Source: Mycobacterium gordonae (lineage in GTDB: Bacteria; Actinomycetota; Actinomycetes; Mycobacteriales; Mycobacteriaceae). Taken from it: a stretch of 41,308 nt of DNA. Positions 1 to 7,363 of the stretch are shown one piece after another; the first letter of the stretch is position 1; every line of letters begins with the position of its first letter. The notes under the pieces were generated by a model. That model was not told the origin of the DNA and did not search any database. It was given only the letters and a program-made list of their open reading frames with translations. The translations under genes were made by a program, and so were the position numbers. Location of the stretch: assembly GCF_001417955.2 (NCBI RefSeq), contig NZ_LKTM01000342.1, forward strand, positions 1-41,308, in the 5' to 3' direction.

Positions 1-171
1 GATCAACCCACCAGCCCAGGAGGCCGACACGACCGCCGCTTAACACCCGATGGACTCATCCGCCTTGACAAGTTCCGACCCGGCGACCTCGAAGGTGAGC
101 AAGGCTACGGCCAGGTGGCGGAATACATGTCCCGGTCCCTAATCACCAATCGGAAATGCGAGGGCGACTAA
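1..171 (+). CDS. C-terminal fragment of an unidentified protein, cut by the window edge
   Basis: An open frame runs from the first base to a TAA at 169-171 and gives 56 residues, ending in SLITNRKCEGD. The fragment is mixed polar and charged, with a stretch GLIRLDKFRPGDLEGE that looks like ordinary coding sequence. I do not recognise a family. It converges with, and overlaps by 29 bp, the 3' end of the PLD-type gene on the other strand. It lies in the lower-GC left section that I read as an integrated element, so it is probably an accessory gene. The evidence is only an open frame and protein-like composition, so it could be spurious. Confidence 0.35.
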   Translation, partial: DQPTSPGGRHDRRLTPDGLIRLDKFRPGDLEGEQGYGQVAEYMSRSLITNRKCEGD

Positions 172-955
172 AGACGTCCTCGGGTGCAGTGATCTTTCTC
201 CAGATCGGAGCAAAGAGCGTGTTATTGAGTTCGGTGATCTCGGCGTAGTCGGTGACGGTCTCCGAGAGATCGAGCCCACGGTCGGCACGTCGCAACCCCG
301 CCATGGTCAAGTTGGCTGACCCCTTGAACGCCACTAGCCCATCGACAATGAGCAGCTTCTGGTGCGGAGCGTCGTAGATGTTCTGCTCAGTCGGGATGAC
401 TTTGGCAATCAGCCCCGGCGCTTCGGTTGGATATTCGGTCAACTCGACGCGAGTGCTGGGCTCCACATTCGAGGCGAATCCGTAGACCGGCACTCGCATG
501 CTGGCCATCTTCAGTGCGCCGATCAGCTGGTGACTCATGCCGTAGCTGCAGAAATGGACGAAATACTTGGCACGAGAAACGACTTCGAAGAACGTACGCA
601 TCGTTGGCCAAGGGTCTCTACGTGGCCGAACCTTACTGCCACGTGACTCGCGGACGACTTTAGCGAGCGTGGTCGCGTGACTCAGCAAGTCCGCGTGATC
701 GAGCAGCAGTCCGTTTTGCTTGAAATAATCGTGAGTACTGACATTCCATTCCGGCCTCCAGTGCGGATCGCCTTCCAGCTCGATAGCCACGTCGTACTTG
801 ACGGCACAGACGCGGCACGCTTCCTCGTTTGGGCGGTTCTTATGGAACGTCGTTTGGGTACATCGCATCAGACCACGACACGCCGGGCAGATATATCGCG
901 GTGGGTCGAAATCCAATATTGACGTGATGTCGAAACCGGGCACGGGATCGATCAT
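143..955 (-). CDS. Zinc-ribbon PLD-family (single HKD) nuclease-like protein
   Basis: This is a 270-residue protein. Residues 23-50 hold two CxxC pairs (C23/C26 and C47/C50), a likely zinc ribbon. Residues 118-255 form one phospholipase D domain with a full HKD motif: H198, K200, D205, then GSANLT around 212-217. Proteins with one HKD motif usually act as dimers, and many bacterial ones are nucleases, including restriction-type enzymes and the DrmC subunit of DISARM defence. The zinc ribbon suggests nucleic-acid contact. There is no signal peptide, so it is probably cytoplasmic. The ATG at 953-955 shares a CATG with the possible start of the divergent small gene, so one of the two starts is probably wrong. 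Here the zinc ribbon begins near residue 20, so the start cannot be much later. The substrate is unknown and a defence role is an inference. Confidence 0.75.
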   Translation of the reverse strand: MIDPVPGFDITSILDFDPPRYICPACRGLMRCTQTTFHKNRPNEEACRVCAVKYDVAIELEGDPHWRPEWNVSTHDYFKQNGLLLDHADLLSHATTLAKVVRESRGSKVRPRRDPWPTMRTFFEVVSRAKYFVHFCSYGMSHQLIGALKMASMRVPVYGFASNVEPSTRVELTEYPTEAPGLIAKVIPTEQNIYDAPHQKLLIVDGLVAFKGSANLTMAGLRRADRGLDLSETVTDYAEITELNNTLFAPIWRKITAPEDVFSRPRISDW

Positions 956-1277
956 GCCCCGTTACACCGACATGTCCCCAGGGTCGTCGCTCTCTACTGG
1001 CATCATCCTTCAGGTGGCGTGGGAAGATGCGGACCTAGCTGACGCTCGCCGCGTGCTGCACAAAGACATATTTGCAGTCGTCCAATGGGCCATCGACGAA
1101 AAGCAGTTCCGATTGCGGAAGCAAGGACACGCGTTTGCTCTTTACTGCCCATGTGGCGGGCGAAATCCGTTCATCCGCGTCGACGGCACACCCCGGAATC
1201 CGACTTGGAAGGCCAAGACGATCCGCAGGTCGGTGAATCGATGCCCTGACCAGCACGAACTGATGGGCCTTCAGTGA
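954..1277 (+). CDS. Small basic HicA-like protein, putative
   Basis: This is a 107-residue protein from ATG 954; ATGs at 927 and 972 are also in frame and no Shine-Dalgarno decides between them. The C-terminal half has the pattern FRLRKQGHAFALYCPCGG, then an IRVDGTPRNP strand, then a basic helix and RCPDQHELM. A helix, an RKQGH turn, strands and a late helix resemble the double-stranded-RNA-binding fold of HicA mRNA interferases, where a glycine-(serine-)histidine motif carries the catalytic histidine; here that would be H59. C65, C67 and C97 could bind a metal, which is not usual for HicA. It sits 58 bp upstream of an HTH protein in the same direction, an order like toxin then antitoxin. The likeness is by motif only; function is not established. 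Confidence 0.6.
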   Translation: MPRYTDMSPGSSLSTGIILQVAWEDADLADARRVLHKDIFAVVQWAIDEKQFRLRKQGHAFALYCPCGGRNPFIRVDGTPRNPTWKAKTIRRSVNRCPDQHELMGLQ

Positions 1278-1335
1278 CGCTTCTCTCCGCTGTTGCGGAT
1301 TGACAACACCTGGGAGGTAAACGCATCCTTGGGGT

Positions 1336-1920
1336 ATGCCAGACGAACAGGTTTTTGAGTGGATGTTCGTCGTCCCAGAACTCGACGGACCTGCCGACCC
1401 CAGGATCGATCTGCTCAATCTACGGTTGGATGCAGTGGTTGAGTCCCACAACGGGTTAAATCTTGTAACCGTCCTAACGCCAGGGATTACAGCGTTGGAC
1501 GCCGCCAGGGCGGCTATCACTGTGCTACATGAATGCGGCTGGTATGTAGAGCGCAGCTATCCCGACCTGGTCACCCGCGCCGATGTCACCGAACGGACCG
1601 GGATGGAGCGGCAGACTATTGACCATTGGATCCGTGGGCAACGCCGGAAGGATTTTCCGCGACCGGTTCATCTCGCGGGTAAGGGCCTGTGGCTGTGGCA
1701 TGACGTGGCCGAGTGGCTGAATGCTCAGAAGGTTCAGCTTGAAGAAGGCGCCGAGGAAGTCAGCTACCCTTGCCTTGCGGATCATGCGGTCATTGATTCG
1801 GAACTCCGAAGTCGGCTCATATGGTCGGTCGTGGCCGTGAACTCCCGTACCGCTTCGCTGGATACGAGCATGATCGCCGCCACGTCGCCTCGGCGCGGCC
1901 CACTGGTTGGTGCGGCGTAG
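1336..1920 (+). CDS. HTH (AlpA/MerR-type) DNA-binding protein with an extra N-terminal domain
   Basis: This is a 194-residue protein. Residues 6-75 form an alpha/beta domain with alternating hydrophobic strands (VFEWMFVVPEL, LVTVLTPG) and a helix. Residues 79-130 form a helix-turn-helix of the AlpA/excisionase type: VTRADVTERTGMERQTIDHWI, then a wing-like FPRPVHLAGKGLWLW and DVAEWL. That arrangement is typical of small regulators and excision factors on integrated elements. The N-terminal domain could be a partner-binding domain comparable to HicB, which pairs an RNase H-like domain with an HTH. The next gene begins with GTG directly after this TAG, so the two are co-translated. It may repress its own operon, excise the element, or neutralise the preceding small protein; the sequence alone does not choose. 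Confidence 0.7.
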   Translation: MPDEQVFEWMFVVPELDGPADPRIDLLNLRLDAVVESHNGLNLVTVLTPGITALDAARAAITVLHECGWYVERSYPDLVTRADVTERTGMERQTIDHWIRGQRRKDFPRPVHLAGKGLWLWHDVAEWLNAQKVQLEEGAEEVSYPCLADHAVIDSELRSRLIWSVVAVNSRTASLDTSMIAATSPRRGPLVGAA

Positions 1921-2436
1921 GTGAGCACGACGGACGAAAGCAACAACGACACTTCGCATACCGACGAAAACCAGCCAACCCCCGATGGCCTTTCACCCAT
2001 CAGCCTGTCAATCGACTGGTACGAGCGGCCGGATCCGACCCTGCAGGACCTTGTAAGCATCGCCAACCTAGGCGTCGGCGCCCCACTGACGTTATACCTG
2101 CCCTGGGGCGTTGTTTCCGGCCATGCTCATCCTCCCCACGAGTTTTTCGCCGCTGCAGCGGCATCTAACAGATCCGGAGCTCAAGACTCGGCTGATGAGA
2201 ACGCATCTGAACTCGCTGATGCAGTGGCCAAACGCGCATTCGACCCATGGGCAAGGCCCATTCCCGAGCAAGAACGGCTAAACAGCAACCTGCAGCAGGG
2301 CTACGATCTCACGACCTTCATCTCTCTGACCCATGTAAAAGCATGGCTTTCGGGCTCAGCCACGCCGATAGAACACGAGCATCTACGCGTACGGCTTAGC
2401 GCCGTGTCCGCGTGGGCACACGGGATGATTCGTTAG
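1921..2436 (+). CDS. Unidentified protein, last gene of the accessory operon
   Basis: This is a 171-residue protein starting with GTG immediately after the TAG of the HTH gene (0 bp gap), so translation is probably coupled. The first 25 residues are polar and disordered (Ser, Thr, Asp, Glu, Asn). A central block has the shape LGVGAPLTLYLPWGVVSGH followed by an acidic/hydrophobic helix HEFFAAAAA. This two-strand pattern ending in VSG then a helix weakly recalls GvpU-like and similar small accessory proteins (LT...G..VSG....EYF), but the match is too short to name the family. A second half rich in Ala, Asp and Glu and a terminal VKAWLSGS...LRVRLSAVSAWAHGMIR follow. No membrane segment or catalytic motif is visible. 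Confidence 0.6.
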   Translation: MSTTDESNNDTSHTDENQPTPDGLSPISLSIDWYERPDPTLQDLVSIANLGVGAPLTLYLPWGVVSGHAHPPHEFFAAAAASNRSGAQDSADENASELADAVAKRAFDPWARPIPEQERLNSNLQQGYDLTTFISLTHVKAWLSGSATPIEHEHLRVRLSAVSAWAHGMIR

Positions 2437-2490
2437 CCGCAACGCGTTCAGCCCATCTCGCGCAAGCGCCACCGAACAGCTGATCGACGT

Positions 2491-2510
2491 GGCTACATTT
2501 GGCTACATTC
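2491..2510 (+). repeat. Tandem decamer GGCTACATT(T/C)
   Basis: Two adjacent copies of GGCTACATTT / GGCTACATTC differ only at the last base. They lie about 100 bp from the tRNA remnant. Short direct repeats near an attachment site are often arm-type integrase or excisionase sites, but that role is inferred here. Confidence 0.4.
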
Positions 2511-2611
2511 CTAGCTAATCAGCGTTCATCTGGATTGTTCAGCGCTCACGTCGAAACCGCTGTTGATCAGCCTGTTGACGGCGTTGGCCGAGGTCACAGC
2601 AACGCGCGATT

Positions 2612-2637
2612 TGAGTTCGAATCTCACCGAGGGCACA
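2612..2637 (+). other. tRNA 3'-end remnant, likely attachment site (att) of an integrated element
   Basis: The sequence reads as a T-arm, TGAG-TTCGAAT-CTCA, followed by CCGAGGGCAC, which fits the 3' acceptor strand CGAGGGC plus discriminator A. The matching 5' acceptor strand GCCCTCG and the D- and anticodon arms are absent from the preceding 100 bp, so this is not a whole tRNA gene. A lone tRNA 3' end at the border between low-GC accessory genes and conserved core genes is the usual footprint of tRNA-targeted integration. The orientation predicts the complete tRNA gene beyond the left edge of the window, on the plus strand. I cannot name the amino acid. Confidence 0.6.
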
Positions 2638-2782
2638 TCACCACCCGCAGGTCGCACGGTTCGGCCTCGCGACTGCTCCGCGAGTCTCACCGTCGGCACG
2701 GGAATGCCCACGACGATCCTCGTTGTTGACGCCGGTGTAACACCCGGGACGGCAAGACCGCTCGTTTGTCGAGGTCAACAGT

Positions 2783-2788
2783 TAGGCT
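2783..2788 (+). promoter_or_regulatory. Putative -10 box of cya, leaderless
   Basis: TAGGCT fits the mycobacterial TANNNT consensus and ends 6 nt before the GTG start at 2795. The transcript would therefore begin at or next to the start codon. No Shine-Dalgarno is present, which agrees with a leaderless mRNA. Confidence 0.5.
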
Positions 2789-2794
2789 TTACCC

Positions 2795-4126
2795 GTGGGC
2801 GCGAAGAGATGCGGAGCCCGATCGGCCGGCGCGGACGGCGTGCAACGCCGGCCGGATTGTGTCGCCGCCGTCCGCTCGCCGGCTCGCGACCTGCGGCAGC
2901 ACTACGCCGCCAGTGCCGCTCGCCGGGCGCGCATTCTCAATATCGCGGCCTGGATGTCGGTCGTGGTCAGCGCCAGCTTTATCGGCGTGCAGTTCTTCAT
3001 GGGCTCGTGGATCTGGGAAGTCCTCTGGATCAACATCGCCGCCATGCTGATCTTTGCGATCGTTCCGTTGCTGCACCGCTTCGGGGAGCTGGTGGCGCCG
3101 CTGACGTTCATCTTCACGGCGTACACCACGGTCTTCGCCAGTTGCTGGGAAGTCGGCACCGGCTCGGGCGCCAAACTGTTCTTCCTGGTCGGTGCCTGTC
3201 TGGTGGTGCTCGTGCTGGGTATCGAGCACATCGTGCTGGCCGGCTTCCTGGCCGCGCTGTCCGCCGCTCTGGTCATCACCGCCGAGCTGCTGATCCCCCG
3301 GGACACCGGCCTGCAGCCACCCTGGGCGCAGACGACAGGCTTCGTCATCACCACCCTCTCGGCATGTGTCGTGGTGGTGGTGACTGTCTGGTTCGCCCTG
3401 CGTGACACCGCACGGGCCGAGGCGGCGATGGAAGACCAGTACGAACGCTCGGAAGCGCTATTGGCCAACATGCTGCCCGCGAGCATCGCCGAACGCCTCA
3501 AAGAACCAGAGCGACGCGTCATCGCGGACAAGTACGACGAAGCCTCGGTGCTCTTCGCCGACATCGTCGGTTTCACCGAGCGCGCCAGCAGCACACCGCC
3601 GGCCGAGCTGGTCAAATTCCTGGATCGCCTGTACAGCGCCTTCGACGAACTGGTGGACAAGCACGGGCTGGAGAAGATCAAAGTCAGCGGCGACTCCTAC
3701 ATGGTTGTCAGCGGCGTTCCCCGGCCCCGGCCCGACCACGTCCATGCTCTGGCGAACTTCGCTCTGGACATGGCCGACGTCGCGGCCGCGCTCAAGGACC
3801 CGCACGGCCGTGCGGTTCCGCTGCGGGTCGGCCTGGCGACCGGCCCGGTGGTGGCCGGCGTCGTGGGCTCGCGGCGCTTCTTCTATGACGTCTGGGGTGA
3901 CGCGGTCAACGTGGCGTCCCGGATGGAATCCACCGACTCGGTCGGCCAGATTCAGGTTCCCGACGAAGTCTATGAACGCCTCAAGGACGATTTCGTATTG
4001 CGCGAGCGCGGCCACATCGACGTCAAAGGCAAAGGCGTGATGCGCACCTGGTATCTGGTCGGTCGCAAGACGCCGGAGGAGGCCGCGGACCTGCGGACTG
4101 AGGACGCCGAAGCCGCGCACGTCTGA
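2795..4126 (+). CDS. cya: Membrane-bound class III adenylate cyclase (Rv1625c type)
   Basis: The enzyme makes cAMP from ATP. The protein has 443 residues, the same length as I recall for M. tuberculosis Rv1625c, and aligns with it from the first residues (MGAKRCGA...RRPDCV), which supports the GTG start. Residues 45-200 form six membrane helices. A linker helix leads to a cyclase domain at about 245-425. All catalytic residues known for this enzyme are in the expected places: metal-binding D256 (LFADIVGF) and D300 (SGDSY), adenine-selecting K296 and D365, and transition-state N372 and R376. It acts as a homodimer because each chain carries a complete set. The enzyme is the single-chain model of a mammalian membrane cyclase. 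It is probably transcribed alone from a leaderless promoter. Confidence 0.97.
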   Translation: MGAKRCGARSAGADGVQRRPDCVAAVRSPARDLRQHYAASAARRARILNIAAWMSVVVSASFIGVQFFMGSWIWEVLWINIAAMLIFAIVPLLHRFGELVAPLTFIFTAYTTVFASCWEVGTGSGAKLFFLVGACLVVLVLGIEHIVLAGFLAALSAALVITAELLIPRDTGLQPPWAQTTGFVITTLSACVVVVVTVWFALRDTARAEAAMEDQYERSEALLANMLPASIAERLKEPERRVIADKYDEASVLFADIVGFTERASSTPPAELVKFLDRLYSAFDELVDKHGLEKIKVSGDSYMVVSGVPRPRPDHVHALANFALDMADVAAALKDPHGRAVPLRVGLATGPVVAGVVGSRRFFYDVWGDAVNVASRMESTDSVGQIQVPDEVYERLKDDFVLRERGHIDVKGKGVMRTWYLVGRKTPEEAADLRTEDAEAAHV

Positions 4127-4176
4127 GGTCAAAAGCCCCTATCGGCCGAACCACCACATGCGCCACACTGGTGCTC

Positions 4177-4746
4177 ATGGAAAACAGTTCCGCAACGTTG
4201 CCTGCCCCGAGTTTGTTGCCCCATCTCTGGAAGACCACGCTGATTTCGGGCGTTTTGTCACTGGTCGTCGGCGTCGTGATCGTGGCGTGGCCAGGTATGT
4301 CGGTGCTGGTCGCCGCCGTCGCGTTCGGCGTCTACCTGCTGATCACCGGCGCCGCGCAGGTGGCCTTCGCCTTCGCGTTGCACGTCTCCGCGGGCAGCCG
4401 CATTCTGCTGTTCATCAGCGGCGCGGCGTCACTGATCCTCGCCGTGCTGGCGTTTCGGCATTTCGGCAATGCCGTTCTGCTGCTTGCCATTTGGATCGGG
4501 GTCGGCTTCATCTTCCGAGGTGTCGCGACGACGGTCTCGGCCATCAGCGATCCGGCTCTGCCCGGCCGCGGCTGGCAGATTTTCATCGGCGTGATCAGCC
4601 TGCTTGCCGGAATCGTGGTGATGGCCTCCCCGTTCGAGTCGATCATCACCCTGGCTCTGGTGGTCGGCGTCTGGTGCATCGTCATCGGCGTGTTCGAGAT
4701 CGTGTCGGCCTTCGGTATCCGCAAGGCATCCCAGAACCTCAGGTAA
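4177..4746 (+). CDS. DUF308/HdeD-family membrane protein
   Basis: This is a 189-residue protein with six hydrophobic helices and almost no soluble part, a pattern of the DUF308 family that includes HdeD of E. coli acid resistance. It corresponds in position to M. tuberculosis Rv1624c, next to cydA. I prefer ATG 4177 to GTG 4171 because a CACACT box ends 7 nt before that ATG, which fits the leaderless pattern seen elsewhere in the window. The biochemical function is unknown. The gene lies 83 bp before cydA in the same direction, but the operator-like sequence in that gap suggests cydA has its own promoter. Confidence 0.85.
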   Translation: MENSSATLPAPSLLPHLWKTTLISGVLSLVVGVVIVAWPGMSVLVAAVAFGVYLLITGAAQVAFAFALHVSAGSRILLFISGAASLILAVLAFRHFGNAVLLLAIWIGVGFIFRGVATTVSAISDPALPGRGWQIFIGVISLLAGIVVMASPFESIITLALVVGVWCIVIGVFEIVSAFGIRKASQNLR

Positions 4747-4788
4747 TTAGTCCGCCGATTCACTGAAGTTAGCGGTGGCCAGCCACAA

Positions 4789-4807
4789 CTACTACACTCT
4801 GTCGTAG
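4789..4807. promoter_or_regulatory. Inverted repeat resembling a BlaI/CopY operator over the cydA -10 box
   Basis: The arms CTACTACA and TGTCGTAG are separated by CTC and match at 7 of 8 positions. The core TACnACA-n-TGTnGTA form is that of BlaI/MecI/CopY-family operators. A TACACT -10 box (4793-4798) lies inside it, so a bound repressor would block transcription of cydABDC. Confidence 0.5.
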
Positions 4808-4829
4808 ATGCACCCTCGGGAGTAAACAG

Positions 4830-6299
4830 ATGAACGTCGTCGACATATCGCGGTGGCAGTTCGGTATCACGACCGTCTACCACTTCCTTTTCGTGCCGTT
4901 GACCATCGGCCTGGCCCCACTGCTGGCGATCATGCAGACGGCGTGGGTGGCCACCGGCAACGTCGCGTGGTACCGGCTGACGAAGTTCTTCGGCAAGTTG
5001 TTCCTGATCAACTTCGCGATCGGGGTGGCGACCGGGATCGTGCAGGAATTCCAGTTCGGCATGAACTGGAGCGAGTACTCGAAGTTCGTGGGTGACGTCT
5101 TCGGTGCTCCGCTGGCCATGGAAGGCCTACTCGCGTTCTTCTTCGAATCCACCTTCCTGGGTCTGTGGATCTTCGGCTGGAGCAGGTTGCCGCGCCTGGT
5201 GCACCTGGCCTGCATCTGGATCGTCGCGATCTCGGTGAACGTGTCCGCGTTCTTCATCATCTCGGCCAATTCGTTCATGCAGCACCCGGTGGGCGTGCAC
5301 TACAACCCCGAAACCAAACGGGCCGAACTGAACAGCATCGTGGCGCTGCTGACCAACAACACCGGTCTGACGGCGTTCAGCCACACCGTCACGGGCGCGT
5401 TGCTGACGGCGGGCACGTTCGTTGCCGCCGTCAGCGCGTGGTGGTTGGTCCGGTCGCAGACCACCACGGTCGACCCGGGGACCCGGGCCATGTACCGGCC
5501 CGCCACCGCGCTGGGCTGCTGGGTGGTGCTGCTGGCCACCGTCGGCCTGTTCTTCACCGGCGACCACCAGGGCAAGCTGATGTTCCAACAGCAGCCGATG
5601 AAGATGGCGTCGGCGGAATCGTTGTGCGACACCCAGACTGATCCGGATTTCTCCATCCTGACCGTCGGCCGGCAGAACAACTGCGACGCGCTGACCCGGG
5701 TCATCGAGGTGCCCTACGTGTTGCCTTTCCTCGCCGAAGGCAAGACCGAAGGCGTGACGTTGCAGGGCGTGCGCGACATCCAGAAGAACTACGAGCAGCG
5801 CTTCGGGCCGAATGACTACCGCCCCAACCTGTTTGTCACCTACTGGTCCTTCCGCGCGATGATCGGGTTCCTGGCCATCCCGGTGTTGTTCGCCTTGCTG
5901 GCGCTGTGGCTCACCCGCGGTGGGCGGATTCCCGACCAGCGGTGGTTCGCCCGGTTCGCGCTGCTCACCATCCCGACTCCGTTCCTGGCCAACATCGCCG
6001 GCTGGGTGTTCACCGAAATGGGCCGGCAGCCATGGATTGTGGCGCCCAACCCCACCGGAGACCAGAACGTTCACCTGACGGTCGCTGCCGGCGTCTCACA
6101 CAACACGTTCGCCATGGTCGTCACCTCGCTGGCCACCTTCACCCTGGTCTATGCGGTGCTGGCGGTCATCTGGTTCTGGCTGCTCAAGCGCTACATCGCC
6201 GAAGGGCCGCAGGAGCACGACGCCGAACCGGCCGCACCACCGCCCGAGGACCAGGACTCCGATCAAGAGCAGGTCAAGACCCTGTCCTTCGCCTACTGA
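4830..6299 (+). CDS. cydA: Cytochrome bd quinol oxidase subunit I
   Basis: The subunit oxidises menaquinol/ubiquinol and carries the haem groups of the bd-type terminal oxidase, which reduces oxygen at high affinity and without pumping protons. The protein has 489 residues and nine or so membrane helices. Visible marks are the N-terminal RWQFGITTVYHFLFVPLTIG with haem-ligand H18, the GDHQGKLMFQQQPMKMA region, and GRQPWIV near the C-terminal third. A short charged cytoplasmic tail ends the protein. GGGAG 7 bp before ATG 4830 is a good ribosome binding site. cydB follows after 23 bp, then cydD and cydC, the usual mycobacterial order. In mycobacteria this oxidase supports growth at low oxygen and under inhibition of the bc1-aa3 branch. 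Confidence 0.97.
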   Translation: MNVVDISRWQFGITTVYHFLFVPLTIGLAPLLAIMQTAWVATGNVAWYRLTKFFGKLFLINFAIGVATGIVQEFQFGMNWSEYSKFVGDVFGAPLAMEGLLAFFFESTFLGLWIFGWSRLPRLVHLACIWIVAISVNVSAFFIISANSFMQHPVGVHYNPETKRAELNSIVALLTNNTGLTAFSHTVTGALLTAGTFVAAVSAWWLVRSQTTTVDPGTRAMYRPATALGCWVVLLATVGLFFTGDHQGKLMFQQQPMKMASAESLCDTQTDPDFSILTVGRQNNCDALTRVIEVPYVLPFLAEGKTEGVTLQGVRDIQKNYEQRFGPNDYRPNLFVTYWSFRAMIGFLAIPVLFALLALWLTRGGRIPDQRWFARFALLTIPTPFLANIAGWVFTEMGRQPWIVAPNPTGDQNVHLTVAAGVSHNTFAMVVTSLATFTLVYAVLAVIWFWLLKRYIAEGPQEHDAEPAAPPPEDQDSDQEQVKTLSFAY

Positions 6300-6322
6300 C
6301 AGAGCCCGAAAGGAGCTGACAC

Positions 6323-7363
6323 GTGAACCTTCAACAGTTGTGGTTCGGCCTGATCGCGGCGCTGTTCCTCGGCTTCTTCGTCCTCGAAGGGTTCGACTTC
6401 GGGGTGGGCATGCTGATGGAGCCGTTTGCGCGGGTGAGCAAGGGCGACCGGGAAGCGCACCGGCGCGCCGCGCTGAACACCATCGGCCCCGTGTGGGACG
6501 GCAACGAAGTCTGGCTGATCACCGCCGGCGCGGCGATGTTCGCGGCCTTCCCGGGCTGGTATGCCACCGTGTTCTCGACGCTGTACCTGCCGCTGTTGGC
6601 GATCCTGTTCGGCATGATCCTGCGCATCGTGTCGATCGAGTGGCGCGGCAAGGTCGACGACAACAAGTGGCGGGGCTGGGCCGACTTCGGCATCGCGGTC
6701 GGGTCGTGGCTGCCCGCGATCCTGTGGGGAACGGCTTTTGCGATTCTGGTGCGAGGCCTGCCGGTGGACGCCGACGGTCAGGTCAACCTGTCGATCGGCG
6801 ATGTGCTCAACCCCTACACCCTGCTCGGCGGCGTCGCCACCGCCGCGCTGTTCCTGTTCTACGGCGCACTGTTCGTCGCTCTCAAAACCGCCGGCGGCAT
6901 CCGCGACGACGCCCACCGGTTCGCCCGCTGGTTCTCACTGCCGGCCACCGCACTCGTTGCGGGGTTCGGGGTTTGGACGCAACTGGCCTACGGCAAGGAT
7001 TGGACCTGGGCGGTGCTGGGCGTGGCAGTGGTCGCCCAGCTGGTGGCGGTGCTGCTGGCGTGGCGGCAGGCATCCGACGGATGGGCCTTCGTGTCTGCGC
7101 TGCTGGTGGTGGCGAGCGTGGTGGTGCTGTTGTTCGGCGCGCTCTTCCCGAACCTGGTGCCGTCAACGCTGAACAGCCAGTGGAACGTCACGATCTACAA
7201 CGCCTCGTCGACGCCCTACACGCTCAAGATCATGACGTGGGTCGCGGCGATCATGACGCCCCTGACGGTGGTGTACCAGGGCTGGACGTATTGGGTCTTC
7301 CGGCAACGCATCTCGGCTGACGGAATACCGCCGTCGATCGGTCTGACCAGGCGCCCGTCCTGA
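6323..7363 (+). CDS. cydB: Cytochrome bd quinol oxidase subunit II
   Basis: This is a 346-residue polytopic membrane protein, the partner of CydA in the bd oxidase. It opens with LQQLWFGLIAALFLGFFVLEGFDFGVGML, which is the conserved first helix of CydB, and contains WDGNEVWLITAGAAMFAAFP, also typical. The length equals that of other actinobacterial CydB proteins. AAAGGAGC before GTG 6323 is a strong ribosome binding site. Its TGA overlaps or abuts the possible start of cydD. Confidence 0.97.
   Translation: MNLQQLWFGLIAALFLGFFVLEGFDFGVGMLMEPFARVSKGDREAHRRAALNTIGPVWDGNEVWLITAGAAMFAAFPGWYATVFSTLYLPLLAILFGMILRIVSIEWRGKVDDNKWRGWADFGIAVGSWLPAILWGTAFAILVRGLPVDADGQVNLSIGDVLNPYTLLGGVATAALFLFYGALFVALKTAGGIRDDAHRFARWFSLPATALVAGFGVWTQLAYGKDWTWAVLGVAVVAQLVAVLLAWRQASDGWAFVSALLVVASVVVLLFGALFPNLVPSTLNSQWNVTIYNASSTPYTLKIMTWVAAIMTPLTVVYQGWTYWVFRQRISADGIPPSIGLTRRPS

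Larger units (their letters stand above)
2437..2794. other. Non-coding junction between accessory region and core chromosome
   Basis: This stretch of about 360 bp holds no convincing gene. It contains a tandem decamer at 2491-2510, a tRNA 3'-end remnant at 2612-2637, and the cya promoter near 2783. The reading frames across it are shadows without homology that I can recognise. Confidence 0.6.

Noticed and set aside
2550..2637. Complete tRNA gene ending at 2637
   Set aside because: The T-arm and 3' acceptor are present but no 5' acceptor GCCCTCG, D-arm or anticodon arm can be placed in the preceding 90 bases.
5127..6074. Long open frame on the minus strand inside cydA
   Set aside because: GC-rich shadow with His/Gly/Arg-rich sequence and no recognisable domain; cydA is certain on the other strand.
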